A DNA stretch of 9,042 nt, from the NCBI GenBank assembly GCA_017448375.1, contig JAFSLR010000084.1, positions 1 through 9,042 on the forward strand, given 5' to 3'. This document shows positions 1 to 6,924 of this stretch, piece by piece. The position numbers and the translations under genes were made by a program. Within the stretch, counting starts at the first letter, position 1; each line of letters starts with the position of its first letter. The notes beneath the pieces are model-generated. The model made no database searches and had not been told where the DNA came from. It saw only the letters and a list, made by a program, of their open reading frames with translations. This DNA comes from Synergistaceae bacterium (GTDB taxonomy: Bacteria; Synergistota; Synergistia; Synergistales; Aminobacteriaceae).

Positions 1-3000
1 ACACGCGCAAGCACCTTTTTCGCCTCATTCCCGAAACGCAGCGCATGTTCCAGCGAGCTTAACACACCGTAAACGTAATAGAATATATCCTCCTTCGTTA
101 TCGCTGAGTCCCCGTAATGAGTCCGAAATTCAACGAGCGCAGAGTCGCTTATCCCGTCATGACGCACAAGACCCGACTCAAACAATCTCATTTGCTCGCC
201 CCGGGTGTACCAGTACAGCGGAAAACATTGACCGTTCATCATCATCTGCACTTCTGGTATGCAGTCTGTCATCAAGACGCTGAAATCTTTTTTTGACCCG
301 ATACCCGGAATGCTTATCACCAAATTTTTTGTGTCATGCTCCGGGAAAATCGAGAACATACGGTGAACGCTGTTGTTGAATATGCCGCTGAAGTATAAAT
401 ACTCCTTCACATACGGACGGTATAATGACACTCTCACAGCCCCGTCAAGAAATTCGCCGTGTGTGTTGCGCGTAAAGTGCCTGAACAAATTGCTGTCCCA
501 CGAAATTTTAGCCGGATCATTCGTAACAAAGTCTGCAATTCTTCCTTCACCGCTCAGATTCCATCTCTCACGCTCAGAATTGTAGACCTCAATCATTCCG
601 GCCATGTTCGCGCAGAGACTCTCACGTGAAAAGTTATAGCACCATGAATCACGATTCGTTTTGACTCCCGCCGAATATCTTTCCTCAAAAATCGCCGGCC
701 TGTCTTCTTTCTTGTTTCCCAAGTTCACGAACTCCGAATATATTTCCGCCCTCTGCGTTACCCAGTCGCCCGCGTCATTCGGTCTAATCCTCCGCATTAA
801 TCCCGCCGAAATCATTTTCCCGAAATCGCCGAGCCTCTCAAGTTCCGCAAGTTTCTCATCACGCTTCATATAGTCGCCGACCTCGTAATAATATATCTCG
901 CACGGTTTCCCCTTCCTGCTTTCGTCCTTAACGAGCATAGTTACAGCTACAGGACATTGACTCCCCTCGCCGAAAACTTTTTCTCCTTCCTTGCGCCAAT
1001 CCGCTGCTCTCTGATTGCCTCTAAGGTTGAAGATGTAAATGTACGCAAAATCTTCCGCAAGACATTTCCGCATTCCGTCCGCGCTGTTTGAGTCGATGAA
1101 TGATCCGTTTGTTACGAAGCATATAACGCCCCTTGAGCCTTTGAGCCTTTCAGAAGCCCATTTGAACGCAAGAATGTAGCTGTCATAAAGAGAGTTTTTG
1201 TTCGTGGCTGTACTTTCTTTTGCGTAAGAGCTTTTGACGAGTCCTCTTAACGCCGGATAAATTGTGTTCTGGTTATTGTCGTTTGCATTTTTCTGCCCGA
1301 CACTGTAAGGGGGATTGCCTATGATGATGTTTACGTCTGACTGAGTCTCTTTGTGGGCGCGTTCTCCGTTCTCGCGGAAAATCGGGTGAAGTACTTGCTG
1401 TTGTGCCAGCGGGTCAAGCATGAAAGTGTCAGCAAGAACCATTCCGGGAAATTCTGAATATTCGCCGTCATTAATCTGTGTGAAAGCTGCCTCAATGTTT
1501 ACGGCTGAAATGTAATACGGAAGGAGGAGAATTTCATTTGCGAAAATTTGCCCGTTGTTGTATTTCCATGTGAGTCTGCCGCGCTTTATTATGCCTGACT
1601 GAATGAGTCTTGCTGTGAAAGTTCCGGTGCCGCTGAAGGGGTCAAGAATCTGAACATTATACGAGGCGAGTCCTTCATCGATATTGAGAATGTTACGTAC
1701 AGCCCAGTCTGAGCTTTTGAGAATGAAGTCAACGATTGCAACGGGAGTATAAACGATTCCGAGTTTCTGCGCCATTTTAGGGAATGCGATTCGGAAGAAG
1801 CTGTCATAAATTTGGCGTATTACTTCCTGTTTTCCCGTGTCAGTTTTTACCGCGCTTACTTTACTTCGGACATCTGCGTAAAACTTTTCGAGCCTTGAGT
1901 CGTCAGCCTTGAACCCGAAAGACGCTAGACGGGATATTATTCTCTGCAGGGCCTGTGATACTGGGTTAAGGTGTGAAAATTCGGTGAAGAGTTCATCAAA
2001 GACTCGTTTGCTTACGATGTGCTGAGCGAGCATAGATACAGCGTCATCATTAGAGATTGACGGGTTAATCGTGTGTCGAAGGTCATCGGCGAAATCGTTG
2101 AAGGCAATTTTTGCGCCTGGAATTTCGAGTGCTGACTGTAGGCTCTGAGTGTGAGAGTCTGCGACAGCTGCGAGGTCAGAGACCCATTTGTCCCAATACT
2201 CACGGTCGCCGCATTTCCGTACCATTCTGACATAAACGGCCTGTTTCCATGCGTCAATTTCTTCCGGCGTGAAGTATTCTGTGAGTCTTGGGTGGCCGAT
2301 GACTCTTACTTTGTCGGATTTCCCGTTGAAGTCGAGACTGTTAATTGTGGCGTTGAAGTTGTCATCATGAGAGCGGAGAGCCTGCAATACTTCCCAGACT
2401 GCTTTGTATTCTTTGCTGTTGTCGAGTTCCTCATATGGAATTTCGCCGGGTTTTATTGCGACGGGGAGAATGACATAGCCGAAATTTTTCCCTTCAGCCT
2501 TACGCATGACTCTTCCGACCGACTGTACGATGTCAATCTGTGAACGTTTCGGGCTGAAGAATATAACGGCATCGAGTGCGGGAACGTCGACACCTTCGGA
2601 CAAACAGCGGGCGTTAGAGAGAATGCGACATTCTCCGGGGGCCGGGTCATCTTTGAGCCAGCGAATGACTCTTGAGCGTTCTGAGGCTGACTGTGTGCCG
2701 TCAATGTGCTGTGCTTTGAATGAGATTTCAGCGGGAGATTGTGAGCCGTCAATGGGAGTCGTTGTTACGGTGCCGGGTATATGGGGCTTAAAGACATCTC
2801 TTGACTCAATGATTGTGCTTGTGAAATTAACGGCGCGTTTCATGGGTTTGGGATCGGCTGCTATGAAGTCGTAATCTTCCTGCTGAATATCTTTTGCCAA
2901 TGCTGTGCGTATTCCATCGAGCTTTGCGGCGTTTGTGAGCTCTTTGCTTTCACCCTCTTTAACCATAAAGACCATGACTTTGTAATCAGCGAGTAATTTT

Positions 3001-4238
3001 GCTTCAACGGCCTTAGAGAAAGACAGCCTGTGAAACTCCGGGCCGTAAATATTCTCATCGTCCATTGAATAGAGAACGGCGTTATGTTCCTCAGCTTTCT
3101 TTTTGATGGCGGCTTTTCGTTCGGGGGTGTCGCCGAAAACTTTGGGAGTTGCGGTCATGTAGAGTCGTTTCCTTGCGTGAATGAATGAGTCATCGTGAAC
3201 GGCCTGAAAATTTGCGTCAAACTCATTCTGAATCATTCTGGCATTCTGGCTGACTCCTGCTGTCCTGTGGGCCTCATCGCATATAACGAGGTCAAAGACT
3301 GGGAATCCGTTTTCAGTCTGCTGTGCGTCATGAATAACTTTCAGTGATTGGTACGTGGAGAAAATGACGGTCATTGATTCGGATTTGCGGGTTTGTTTTT
3401 CCCATTCCGTAATGAGGTCTTTAACGTTTGTCGTTGCATCGAGGGCTAAATTTTCGGGTTTCATGTCTTCATCGGGATAAGTTTTCTTGCCGACCGTTGA
3501 ATCCGAACACACAGCGAACTGAATGAGGTGTAAATTTTCGTCATGGTCATTATTCCAGGCGATAATGGTTTGATTCATGAGTGATATTGACGGAACGAGA
3601 ACGAGAACAACTCCGCCTTTGCCCGCGAATTTTTCGGCGATCTTCATTGAAGTGAACGTTTTGCCGGTACCGCAGGCCATGATTAATTTTCCCCTGTCAT
3701 GAGTTGCGAGTCCGTTCAACACATCATTGATTGCATCTTCTTGATATTTCCGGAACTCTTTTGCCTTGTGCGAAACAATTTCGGGCTTGTCGAATTTGAA
3801 CGAGTCCCAATCAATATTTGAACTTTCGAGGGTTTCGCGTGTGAAGATTTTTACGTCTGGCGATTGTCCCTTGAGAGTGTTTTCTGCATGGCGGTTGAAG
3901 TCGTCAGTGAGTGCGAAAATGATACGTTCAGAAAATTCTTTCTTGCTGCTGAGAGCGAGAAAAGAGTCGATTTCCTGTTTGCTGATAGATGAGTCATTCT
4001 GCCTGAACTTGCACTGAACCGCGCAATATGACTCTGAGTCCCTGAGCTTTGCGACAATGTCAATGCCTGTATCGGGTTCGCCGTTATTGCCGGGCCATTC
4101 GTCCCAGTGCCAGACGTGCGAGAATCTTTCCTGCTGTAGTCTGTCATTCTTGAGGAAATACAAGCATAAATTCTCGAACATTTTTCCTTTGTCGGAGTCT
4201 GCGTTAATTTTATCGATAATGCTGTCTAATGCGGACAT
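1..4238 (-). CDS. Type ISP restriction-modification enzyme (nuclease-helicase-N6 methyltransferase fusion), C-terminus beyond window
   Basis: Single-chain R-M enzyme that should methylate one strand of an asymmetric site and, on unmethylated DNA, translocate and cut. I translated the frame line by line: 1412 codons without a stop. Domains in order: Mrr-like PD-(D/E)XK nuclease with E22, D60 and Q75-x-K77 (residues 1-110); SF2 helicase with Walker A ACGTGKT (188-194), DEAH (321-324), TATP (362-365), EGVDVP (548-553) and QSVGRVMR (572-579); a coupler region (about 610-825); gamma-type N6-adenine methyltransferase with YTPVAIVDF (motif X, from 830), DPFSGTGTF (motif I, 866-874) and NPPY (motif IV, 975-978); then a recognition-type C-terminus containing EDIFYYVYGVL, typical of the ISP family. 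LlaGI/LlaBIII enzymes are nearly 1,600 residues, so I infer roughly 150 residues are missing at the left edge. The ATG at 4238 follows a weak SD (AAAGGGA), and an in-frame stop lies just upstream. No separate specificity subunit is needed or seen. Confidence 0.93.
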   Translation of the reverse strand, partial: MSALDSIIDKINADSDKGKMFENLCLYFLKNDRLQQERFSHVWHWDEWPGNNGEPDTGIDIVAKLRDSESYCAVQCKFRQNDSSISKQEIDSFLALSSKKEFSERIIFALTDDFNRHAENTLKGQSPDVKIFTRETLESSNIDWDSFKFDKPEIVSHKAKEFRKYQEDAINDVLNGLATHDRGKLIMACGTGKTFTSMKIAEKFAGKGGVVLVLVPSISLMNQTIIAWNNDHDENLHLIQFAVCSDSTVGKKTYPDEDMKPENLALDATTNVKDLITEWEKQTRKSESMTVIFSTYQSLKVIHDAQQTENGFPVFDLVICDEAHRTAGVSQNARMIQNEFDANFQAVHDDSFIHARKRLYMTATPKVFGDTPERKAAIKKKAEEHNAVLYSMDDENIYGPEFHRLSFSKAVEAKLLADYKVMVFMVKEGESKELTNAAKLDGIRTALAKDIQQEDYDFIAADPKPMKRAVNFTSTIIESRDVFKPHIPGTVTTTPIDGSQSPAEISFKAQHIDGTQSASERSRVIRWLKDDPAPGECRILSNARCLSEGVDVPALDAVIFFSPKRSQIDIVQSVGRVMRKAEGKNFGYVILPVAIKPGEIPYEELDNSKEYKAVWEVLQALRSHDDNFNATINSLDFNGKSDKVRVIGHPRLTEYFTPEEIDAWKQAVYVRMVRKCGDREYWDKWVSDLAAVADSHTQSLQSALEIPGAKIAFNDFADDLRHTINPSISNDDAVSMLAQHIVSKRVFDELFTEFSHLNPVSQALQRIISRLASFGFKADDSRLEKFYADVRSKVSAVKTDTGKQEVIRQIYDSFFRIAFPKMAQKLGIVYTPVAIVDFILKSSDWAVRNILNIDEGLASYNVQILDPFSGTGTFTARLIQSGIIKRGRLTWKYNNGQIFANEILLLPYYISAVNIEAAFTQINDGEYSEFPGMVLADTFMLDPLAQQQVLHPIFRENGERAHKETQSDVNIIIGNPPYSVGQKNANDNNQNTIYPALRGLVKSSYAKESTATNKNSLYDSYILAFKWASERLKGSRGVICFVTNGSFIDSNSADGMRKCLAEDFAYIYIFNLRGNQRAADWRKEGEKVFGEGSQCPVAVTMLVKDESRKGKPCEIYYYEVGDYMKRDEKLAELERLGDFGKMISAGLMRRIRPNDAGDWVTQRAEIYSEFVNLGNKKEDRPAIFEERYSAGVKTNRDSWCYNFSRESLCANMAGMIEVYNSERERWNLSGEGRIADFVTNDPAKISWDSNLFRHFTRNTHGEFLDGAVRVSLYRPYVKEYLYFSGIFNNSVHRMFSIFPEHDTKNLVISIPGIGSKKDFSVLMTDCIPEVQMMMNGQCFPLYWYTRGEQMRLFESGLVRHDGISDSALVEFRTHYGDSAITKEDIFYYVYGVLSSLEHALRFGNEAKKVLAR

Positions 4239-4255
4239 GCTGAGATTTTCCCTTT

Positions 4256-4270
4256 CATAATTGAATTATG
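4256..4270. promoter_or_regulatory. Perfect 15-bp palindrome, candidate shared operator
   Basis: CATAATTGAATTATG is two perfect 7-base arms around a central G. It lies between the divergent R-M gene (start 4238) and the antitoxin (start 4308). It contains the predicted -10 box of the R-M promoter and its start point, and ends one base before the TATAAT of the toxin-antitoxin promoter. A dimeric regulator bound here could repress both directions. The binding protein is unknown. The site is A+T-rich, so chance symmetry is possible. Confidence 0.5.
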
Positions 4271-4293
4271 TATAATATAACAAAATCCGGCAA
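4265..4293 (-). promoter_or_regulatory. Predicted sigma70-type promoter of the R-M gene
   Basis: Read on the minus strand: TTGCCG (-35, 4293-4288, four of six consensus bases), a 17-base spacer, then CATAAT (-10, 4270-4265, five of six). Transcription would start near 4258, giving a leader of about 20 bases before the ATG at 4238. The -10 box is the right arm of the 15-bp palindrome. The prediction rests on consensus match and spacing only. Confidence 0.45.
4271..4276 (+). promoter_or_regulatory. Predicted -10 box of the toxin-antitoxin promoter
   Basis: A perfect TATAAT immediately follows the 15-bp palindrome, 31 bases upstream of the antitoxin ATG. No good -35 is visible at 16-18 bases upstream (sequences such as TTTCCC or TTCCCT). 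This suggests a promoter that needs help or is tuned by a protein at the adjacent palindrome. Transcription would start near 4283. Confidence 0.4.
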
Positions 4294-4307
4294 AGGAGGA
4301 AAAATCC

Positions 4308-4457
4308 ATGAACGCTGTAATTGAAGAGAAAGAATTTGATGTTCGTGAAGCAGTGCATGAGGAATACGAAAATGCAAACGATGAAGAATTAATGAAAATT
4401 TCGGAACGTCTGCTTAATAAACATAAGGAAGCATATATGGCACTGGCAAATGCTTAG
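4308..4457 (+). CDS. Small antitoxin of a Phd/Doc-type module
   Basis: A 49-residue acidic protein that presumably binds and silences the Doc toxin encoded next. Its start is well supported: AAGGAGG at 4293-4299 lies eight bases before the ATG. The C-terminal half (residues about 25-49, with EELMKISERLL and then KEAYMALA) looks like the amphipathic toxin-binding tail of Phd-family antitoxins. P1 Phd has 73 residues and an N-terminal DNA-binding Phd/YefM fold; here only about 20 residues precede the tail, so that fold is probably absent. The stop overlaps the toxin start by eight bases (4450-4457), the usual sign of translational coupling. Role is inferred from position, size and tail pattern; I cannot name a precise family. 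Confidence 0.78.
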   Translation: MNAVIEEKEFDVREAVHEEYENANDEELMKISERLLNKHKEAYMALANA

Positions 4458-4836
4458 ATTAACTGTTAAGCAAGTTATAAAACTGCACACTCAGGTAGTT
4501 ATGGCTACTGGAGGCAGCGATGGCATAAGGGATATGGGCTTGCTTGAATCTGCGGTTAATGCTCCGTTTCAATCATTCGGGGGATATGATGTTTACCCGA
4601 CAATTTACGAGAAGGCAGCACGTTTAGGGTTCGGGCTTGCACAAAATCACGCCTTTATTGACGGCAACAAAAGAATAGCGGCTCATGCTTTAATGGCATT
4701 CTTAGAGCTTAATAATATAGAGATAGACTGCACAGAGTTTGAGCTGTTCTCTGTTTTCTATAAGCTAGCGGCCTCTGAAGTAACGTTTGATGATTTAGTT
4801 GACTGGATAAAGAAGCACGAAGCACCTAAAAATTAA
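4450..4836 (+). CDS. doc: Doc-family (death-on-curing, Fic-fold) toxin
   Basis: Toxin of a type II toxin-antitoxin pair. P1 Doc, the studied relative, is a kinase that phosphorylates EF-Tu and stops translation; the same activity is inferred here. The 128-residue length is close to P1 Doc (126). The family signature HxFxDGNKR is intact as HAFIDGNKR at residues 67-75 with H67, D71, N73, K74 and R75. The NKR ending separates Doc from AMP-transferring Fic enzymes (GNGR). Other Doc hallmarks are GIRDMGLLESAV near residues 25-36 and YEKAARLGFGLAQNHAF before the catalytic loop. The start has no close SD of its own and overlaps the antitoxin end, so translation is probably coupled. The reading frame is complete, so the toxin is likely functional. 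The module is about 40% G+C by hand count, lower than sampled neighbours. Confidence 0.92.
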   Translation: MLRLTVKQVIKLHTQVVMATGGSDGIRDMGLLESAVNAPFQSFGGYDVYPTIYEKAARLGFGLAQNHAFIDGNKRIAAHALMAFLELNNIEIDCTEFELFSVFYKLAASEVTFDDLVDWIKKHEAPKN

Positions 4837-4905
4837 CATAAACAAAAAACTGAATTCTACCGCGTTATTTATACTCCCAGTCAGCATTAACACCCGAAGA
4901 AAATA
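4837..4905 (+). other. Short intergenic junction between doc and the poly-gamma-glutamate gene
   Basis: These 69 bases carry no strong SD and no clear terminator. A TATACT at 4870-4875 could be a -10 box, but no matching -35 is seen. In one frame, codons 4838-4903 are open and include the hydrophobic run ALFILPVSI. That frame ends in a TAA that overlaps the next gene's ATG (TAATG, 4904-4908), and it has no ATG. It may be a leftover of a membrane anchor or simply chance. Confidence 0.3.
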
Positions 4906-5712
4906 ATGTACGAAAAACTAGAAGATGCCCAGCGATATTTATATCACGAACTCGAAGCAAGGAACATTCACCCCGAAAATGACCCCTTCAAAAGCGGCTT
5001 TATCGGCCTCAATGACAGTATCACAACCACCACAAAAGGCAGCCTGACTTCAAAGCAGTGTTCAACAGATCCGTTATGGGGCGTTCAATTCCTGCGATGG
5101 TTTGACGAACTCGGAATTAAATCGGGGGATAAAGTCTTCCTGTCAGTATCCTCATCTTTTCCCGGCCTCGATTACTCTTGTATTGCCGCCTGCGAAATGC
5201 GCGGATTAAACCCCGTCCTCTGCGTATCACTCGGTGCGTCAAGCTGGGGCGCAAACCGTCCCGATATGAACATGGCCGATATTCTTGACGTTCTCAGGGC
5301 GGGAGGATACATGAATATTCAGCCGGAGTTCTGGACATTGGGCGGGCTGAACGAAAACGCCGACAACATGAACCCAAAAGGCCGCGAGATTCTCATATCC
5401 TCAATGAAAGGTCGAAACCTCGAAATCCGCAGCACCCTTCAGGAAATCGTAGCACTCAAAGCTCAGCACATTCCCGGCTCAAAGCTCGTCATTAACATCG
5501 GCGGTAATGCCAGCTTCATGGGTTACGGCGATAATTTTGCGGACATTCCTTCAGGGGTCATAATGCCGGGCGATAACATTGACTTCGGGAACGGCCTCGC
5601 AGGTATTGCCCTCAAAGCCGGTATACCTTTCATCAACATTCGGAGTCTCAAAGGTCTTGCGGAAAAATGCGGGATAAATTACAGCATAGCTTCAGAGAAA
5701 ATTAGGGGATAA
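4906..5712 (+). CDS. Poly-gamma-glutamate system family protein, N-terminal anchor absent
   Basis: The 268-residue product resembles the family annotated as poly-gamma-glutamate system protein, found near pgsBCA-type capsule genes in some bacteria; its biochemical role is not established. Recognised blocks are NDPFKSGFIGLNDSITTTTKGSL (split here: NDPFKSGFIG from residue 25, then SITTTTKGSL from 38), SSSFPGLDYS (82-91) and SLGASSWGANRPD (108-120), with a C-terminus having GGNASFMGYG (199-208) and a final NIRSLKGLA. The family as I remember it begins with a membrane anchor or signal and is longer. Here the frame has a stop at 4888-4890, only five codons upstream, so the anchor cannot be in the same frame. 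The SD is weak. No other poly-gamma-glutamate genes are in the window. Either a cytoplasmic variant or a gene truncated by the adjacent defence module. Confidence 0.7.
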   Translation: MYEKLEDAQRYLYHELEARNIHPENDPFKSGFIGLNDSITTTTKGSLTSKQCSTDPLWGVQFLRWFDELGIKSGDKVFLSVSSSFPGLDYSCIAACEMRGLNPVLCVSLGASSWGANRPDMNMADILDVLRAGGYMNIQPEFWTLGGLNENADNMNPKGREILISSMKGRNLEIRSTLQEIVALKAQHIPGSKLVINIGGNASFMGYGDNFADIPSGVIMPGDNIDFGNGLAGIALKAGIPFINIRSLKGLAEKCGINYSIASEKIRG

Positions 5713-5754
5713 ACGTACAGTTTTTAGCAAGGAAGGCAAAACAGCCTAGTAATC

Positions 5755-5790
5755 AAAAAATTTCTCCCCCGATATGCTCAGAGGAGAAAT
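5755..5790 (-). terminator. Intrinsic terminator of the TRAP operon
   Basis: On the minus strand an eight-base stem, ATTTCTCC (5790-5783) with GGAGAAAT (5767-5760), encloses a 15-base loop and runs straight into TTTTT (5759-5755). It begins 18 bases after the dctP stop. In the plus direction the hairpin is followed by CAAAATTT rather than a T-run, so it should terminate mainly the minus strand although it also lies 3' of the convergent plus-strand gene. Confidence 0.75.
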
Positions 5791-5808
5791 CAAAATTTAC
5801 GCTAATTC

Positions 5809-6912
5809 TTACTCCGCAGGAGCTGGAGCAGGCTCTTCCGCTGAAGGCTCATCCTTCTTCTGTGCGTCCTCAATCGCTGTTGCGGGCTTAGGCTTTGAGG
5901 CTTCAGCAACATCAGCAAGACTCTTCTCCAGAGTTGAGGCGAGTCCGTTTGTGGCGGCATCGATTCTCTTATAGAGGTCTCTCACTCCCTGAATCGCAAG
6001 CACATCGCTGAAGAATGAATTATCGTACTCAATCATCTTCATTCCGCCCTTGATGAGTATCTCTTTGTTGCTCTTGTCGATCTCTTCAAGTTTCGGGCGC
6101 ATTTCCTGCAACGCTTCCGCTACGGCCTTATCGAGGGCTGCTTTGTGTTCGGGCTTCAACGCCTTGTAGATTTTGTCGTTAATGCATATCTGGTTGCAGT
6201 AGAGAATATGATTCGTGCACGCAAGGAATTTCTGCACTTCCTCAAAGTGTGCTCCAACGCATGTATCTGCGGCGTTCTCCTGAGCGTTGACAGTACCGCT
6301 CTGAAGCGAGAAGTATAATTCTCCCCATGCTAACGGCGTAGGCTCTGCACCGATTGCCGTCCAGAAATCCATATGGTTCTTGTTCTCCATTGTGCGGATC
6401 TGAAGCCCGGTGAAGTCCGTCAATGTCTCCAAATCCTTATTGGCCGTCGCGAGTCTGTATGTTGCGTTCTGCATGAAGCCGAGAAGGTGAAGTCCTGCCT
6501 TTTCGTAAGCGGCTGACATCTTTTTGTGGAACTCCGAGTCCCCGTTCAAAACTTTGTCTATCGTATCACCGTCATATCTAGCGAATACCATCGGCAAGTC
6601 GAAAACTGCCATCTCAGGAATGAATGACACGATAGGGGCTGTTTGGCATACTGTGATTGCAATATACCCTTTCTGAGCCTGACGGAGCAAATCTGCATCT
6701 CCTCCGAGTTCGCCGTTCGGGAAATAGTCAATCACGAGTCCCACGTTCGCTTCTTTCACTTTCTGCTGAATTAGCTGGGCAAATACCTGGCCTGCTGCAC
6801 CTTTTGCTGTTGTGTCGGCCGTAACAAGCCATACTTCATCAAATTCTGACGCTCCGAACGCGCACGAACTGAGCGCAATTACTGCCATAAGGGCAATGAT
6901 TAATTTCTTCAT
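5809..6912 (-). CDS. dctP: TRAP transporter substrate-binding protein (DctP family)
   Basis: Extracytoplasmic receptor that captures a carboxylate and delivers it to the DctQM membrane unit. The 367-residue protein has a cleavable N-terminus: MKKLIIALMAVIALSSC is a hydrophobic signal whose LSSC (14-17) could be a lipobox, while AFG before A21 could be a type I signal-peptidase site. Family features: YFPNGELGGDADLLRQAQKG (63-82), and the substrate-carboxylate arginine in GLQIRT (R173), followed by ELYFSLQSGTVNAQEN, equivalent to the usual ALQxGxVDGQEN. The last 29 residues (339-367) are a Pro/Ala/Glu/Lys tail not part of the binding fold. AGGAGG overlaps the dctM stop, with 12 bases between the genes, so the two are translated from one transcript. 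The ligand cannot be told from sequence alone. Confidence 0.93.
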   Translation of the reverse strand: MKKLIIALMAVIALSSCAFGASEFDEVWLVTADTTAKGAAGQVFAQLIQQKVKEANVGLVIDYFPNGELGGDADLLRQAQKGYIAITVCQTAPIVSFIPEMAVFDLPMVFARYDGDTIDKVLNGDSEFHKKMSAAYEKAGLHLLGFMQNATYRLATANKDLETLTDFTGLQIRTMENKNHMDFWTAIGAEPTPLAWGELYFSLQSGTVNAQENAADTCVGAHFEEVQKFLACTNHILYCNQICINDKIYKALKPEHKAALDKAVAEALQEMRPKLEEIDKSNKEILIKGGMKMIEYDNSFFSDVLAIQGVRDLYKRIDAATNGLASTLEKSLADVAEASKPKPATAIEDAQKKDEPSAEEPAPAPAE

Positions 6913-6924
6913 AGTCTCACCCTC

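Noticed and set aside
2151..2874. Two plus-strand open frames of 130 and 122 codons (2151-2543 and 2506-2874).
   Set aside because: Both lie antisense inside the helicase part of the R-M gene, where the minus-strand frame is continuous and carries conserved motifs. They show no recognisable protein pattern and overlap each other.
3851..4147. A 98-codon minus-strand frame inside the start of the R-M gene.
   Set aside because: It is a different frame from the verified one that encodes the nuclease motif; its Ser/Thr-rich translation is typical of a shadow frame.
1..4238. A BREX PglX, DISARM or type I hsdR/hsdM explanation for the large gene.
   Set aside because: Nuclease, DEAH helicase and N6 methyltransferase are in one chain in the ISP order, with no hsdS, pglZ, drm or other partner in view.
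4261..4266. TTGAAT as a -35 box for the antitoxin promoter.
   Set aside because: It is only four bases from the TATAAT, too close to pair with it; it is better explained as part of the palindrome.
5730..5745. AGGC-aaaaca-GCCT mini hairpin after the poly-gamma-glutamate gene as its terminator.
   Set aside because: The stem is only four base pairs and no T-run follows.
5774..5974. A 66-codon plus-strand frame starting in the terminator.
   Set aside because: It is antisense to the Pro/Ala/Glu tail of dctP, which yields long open frames on both strands; no SD.
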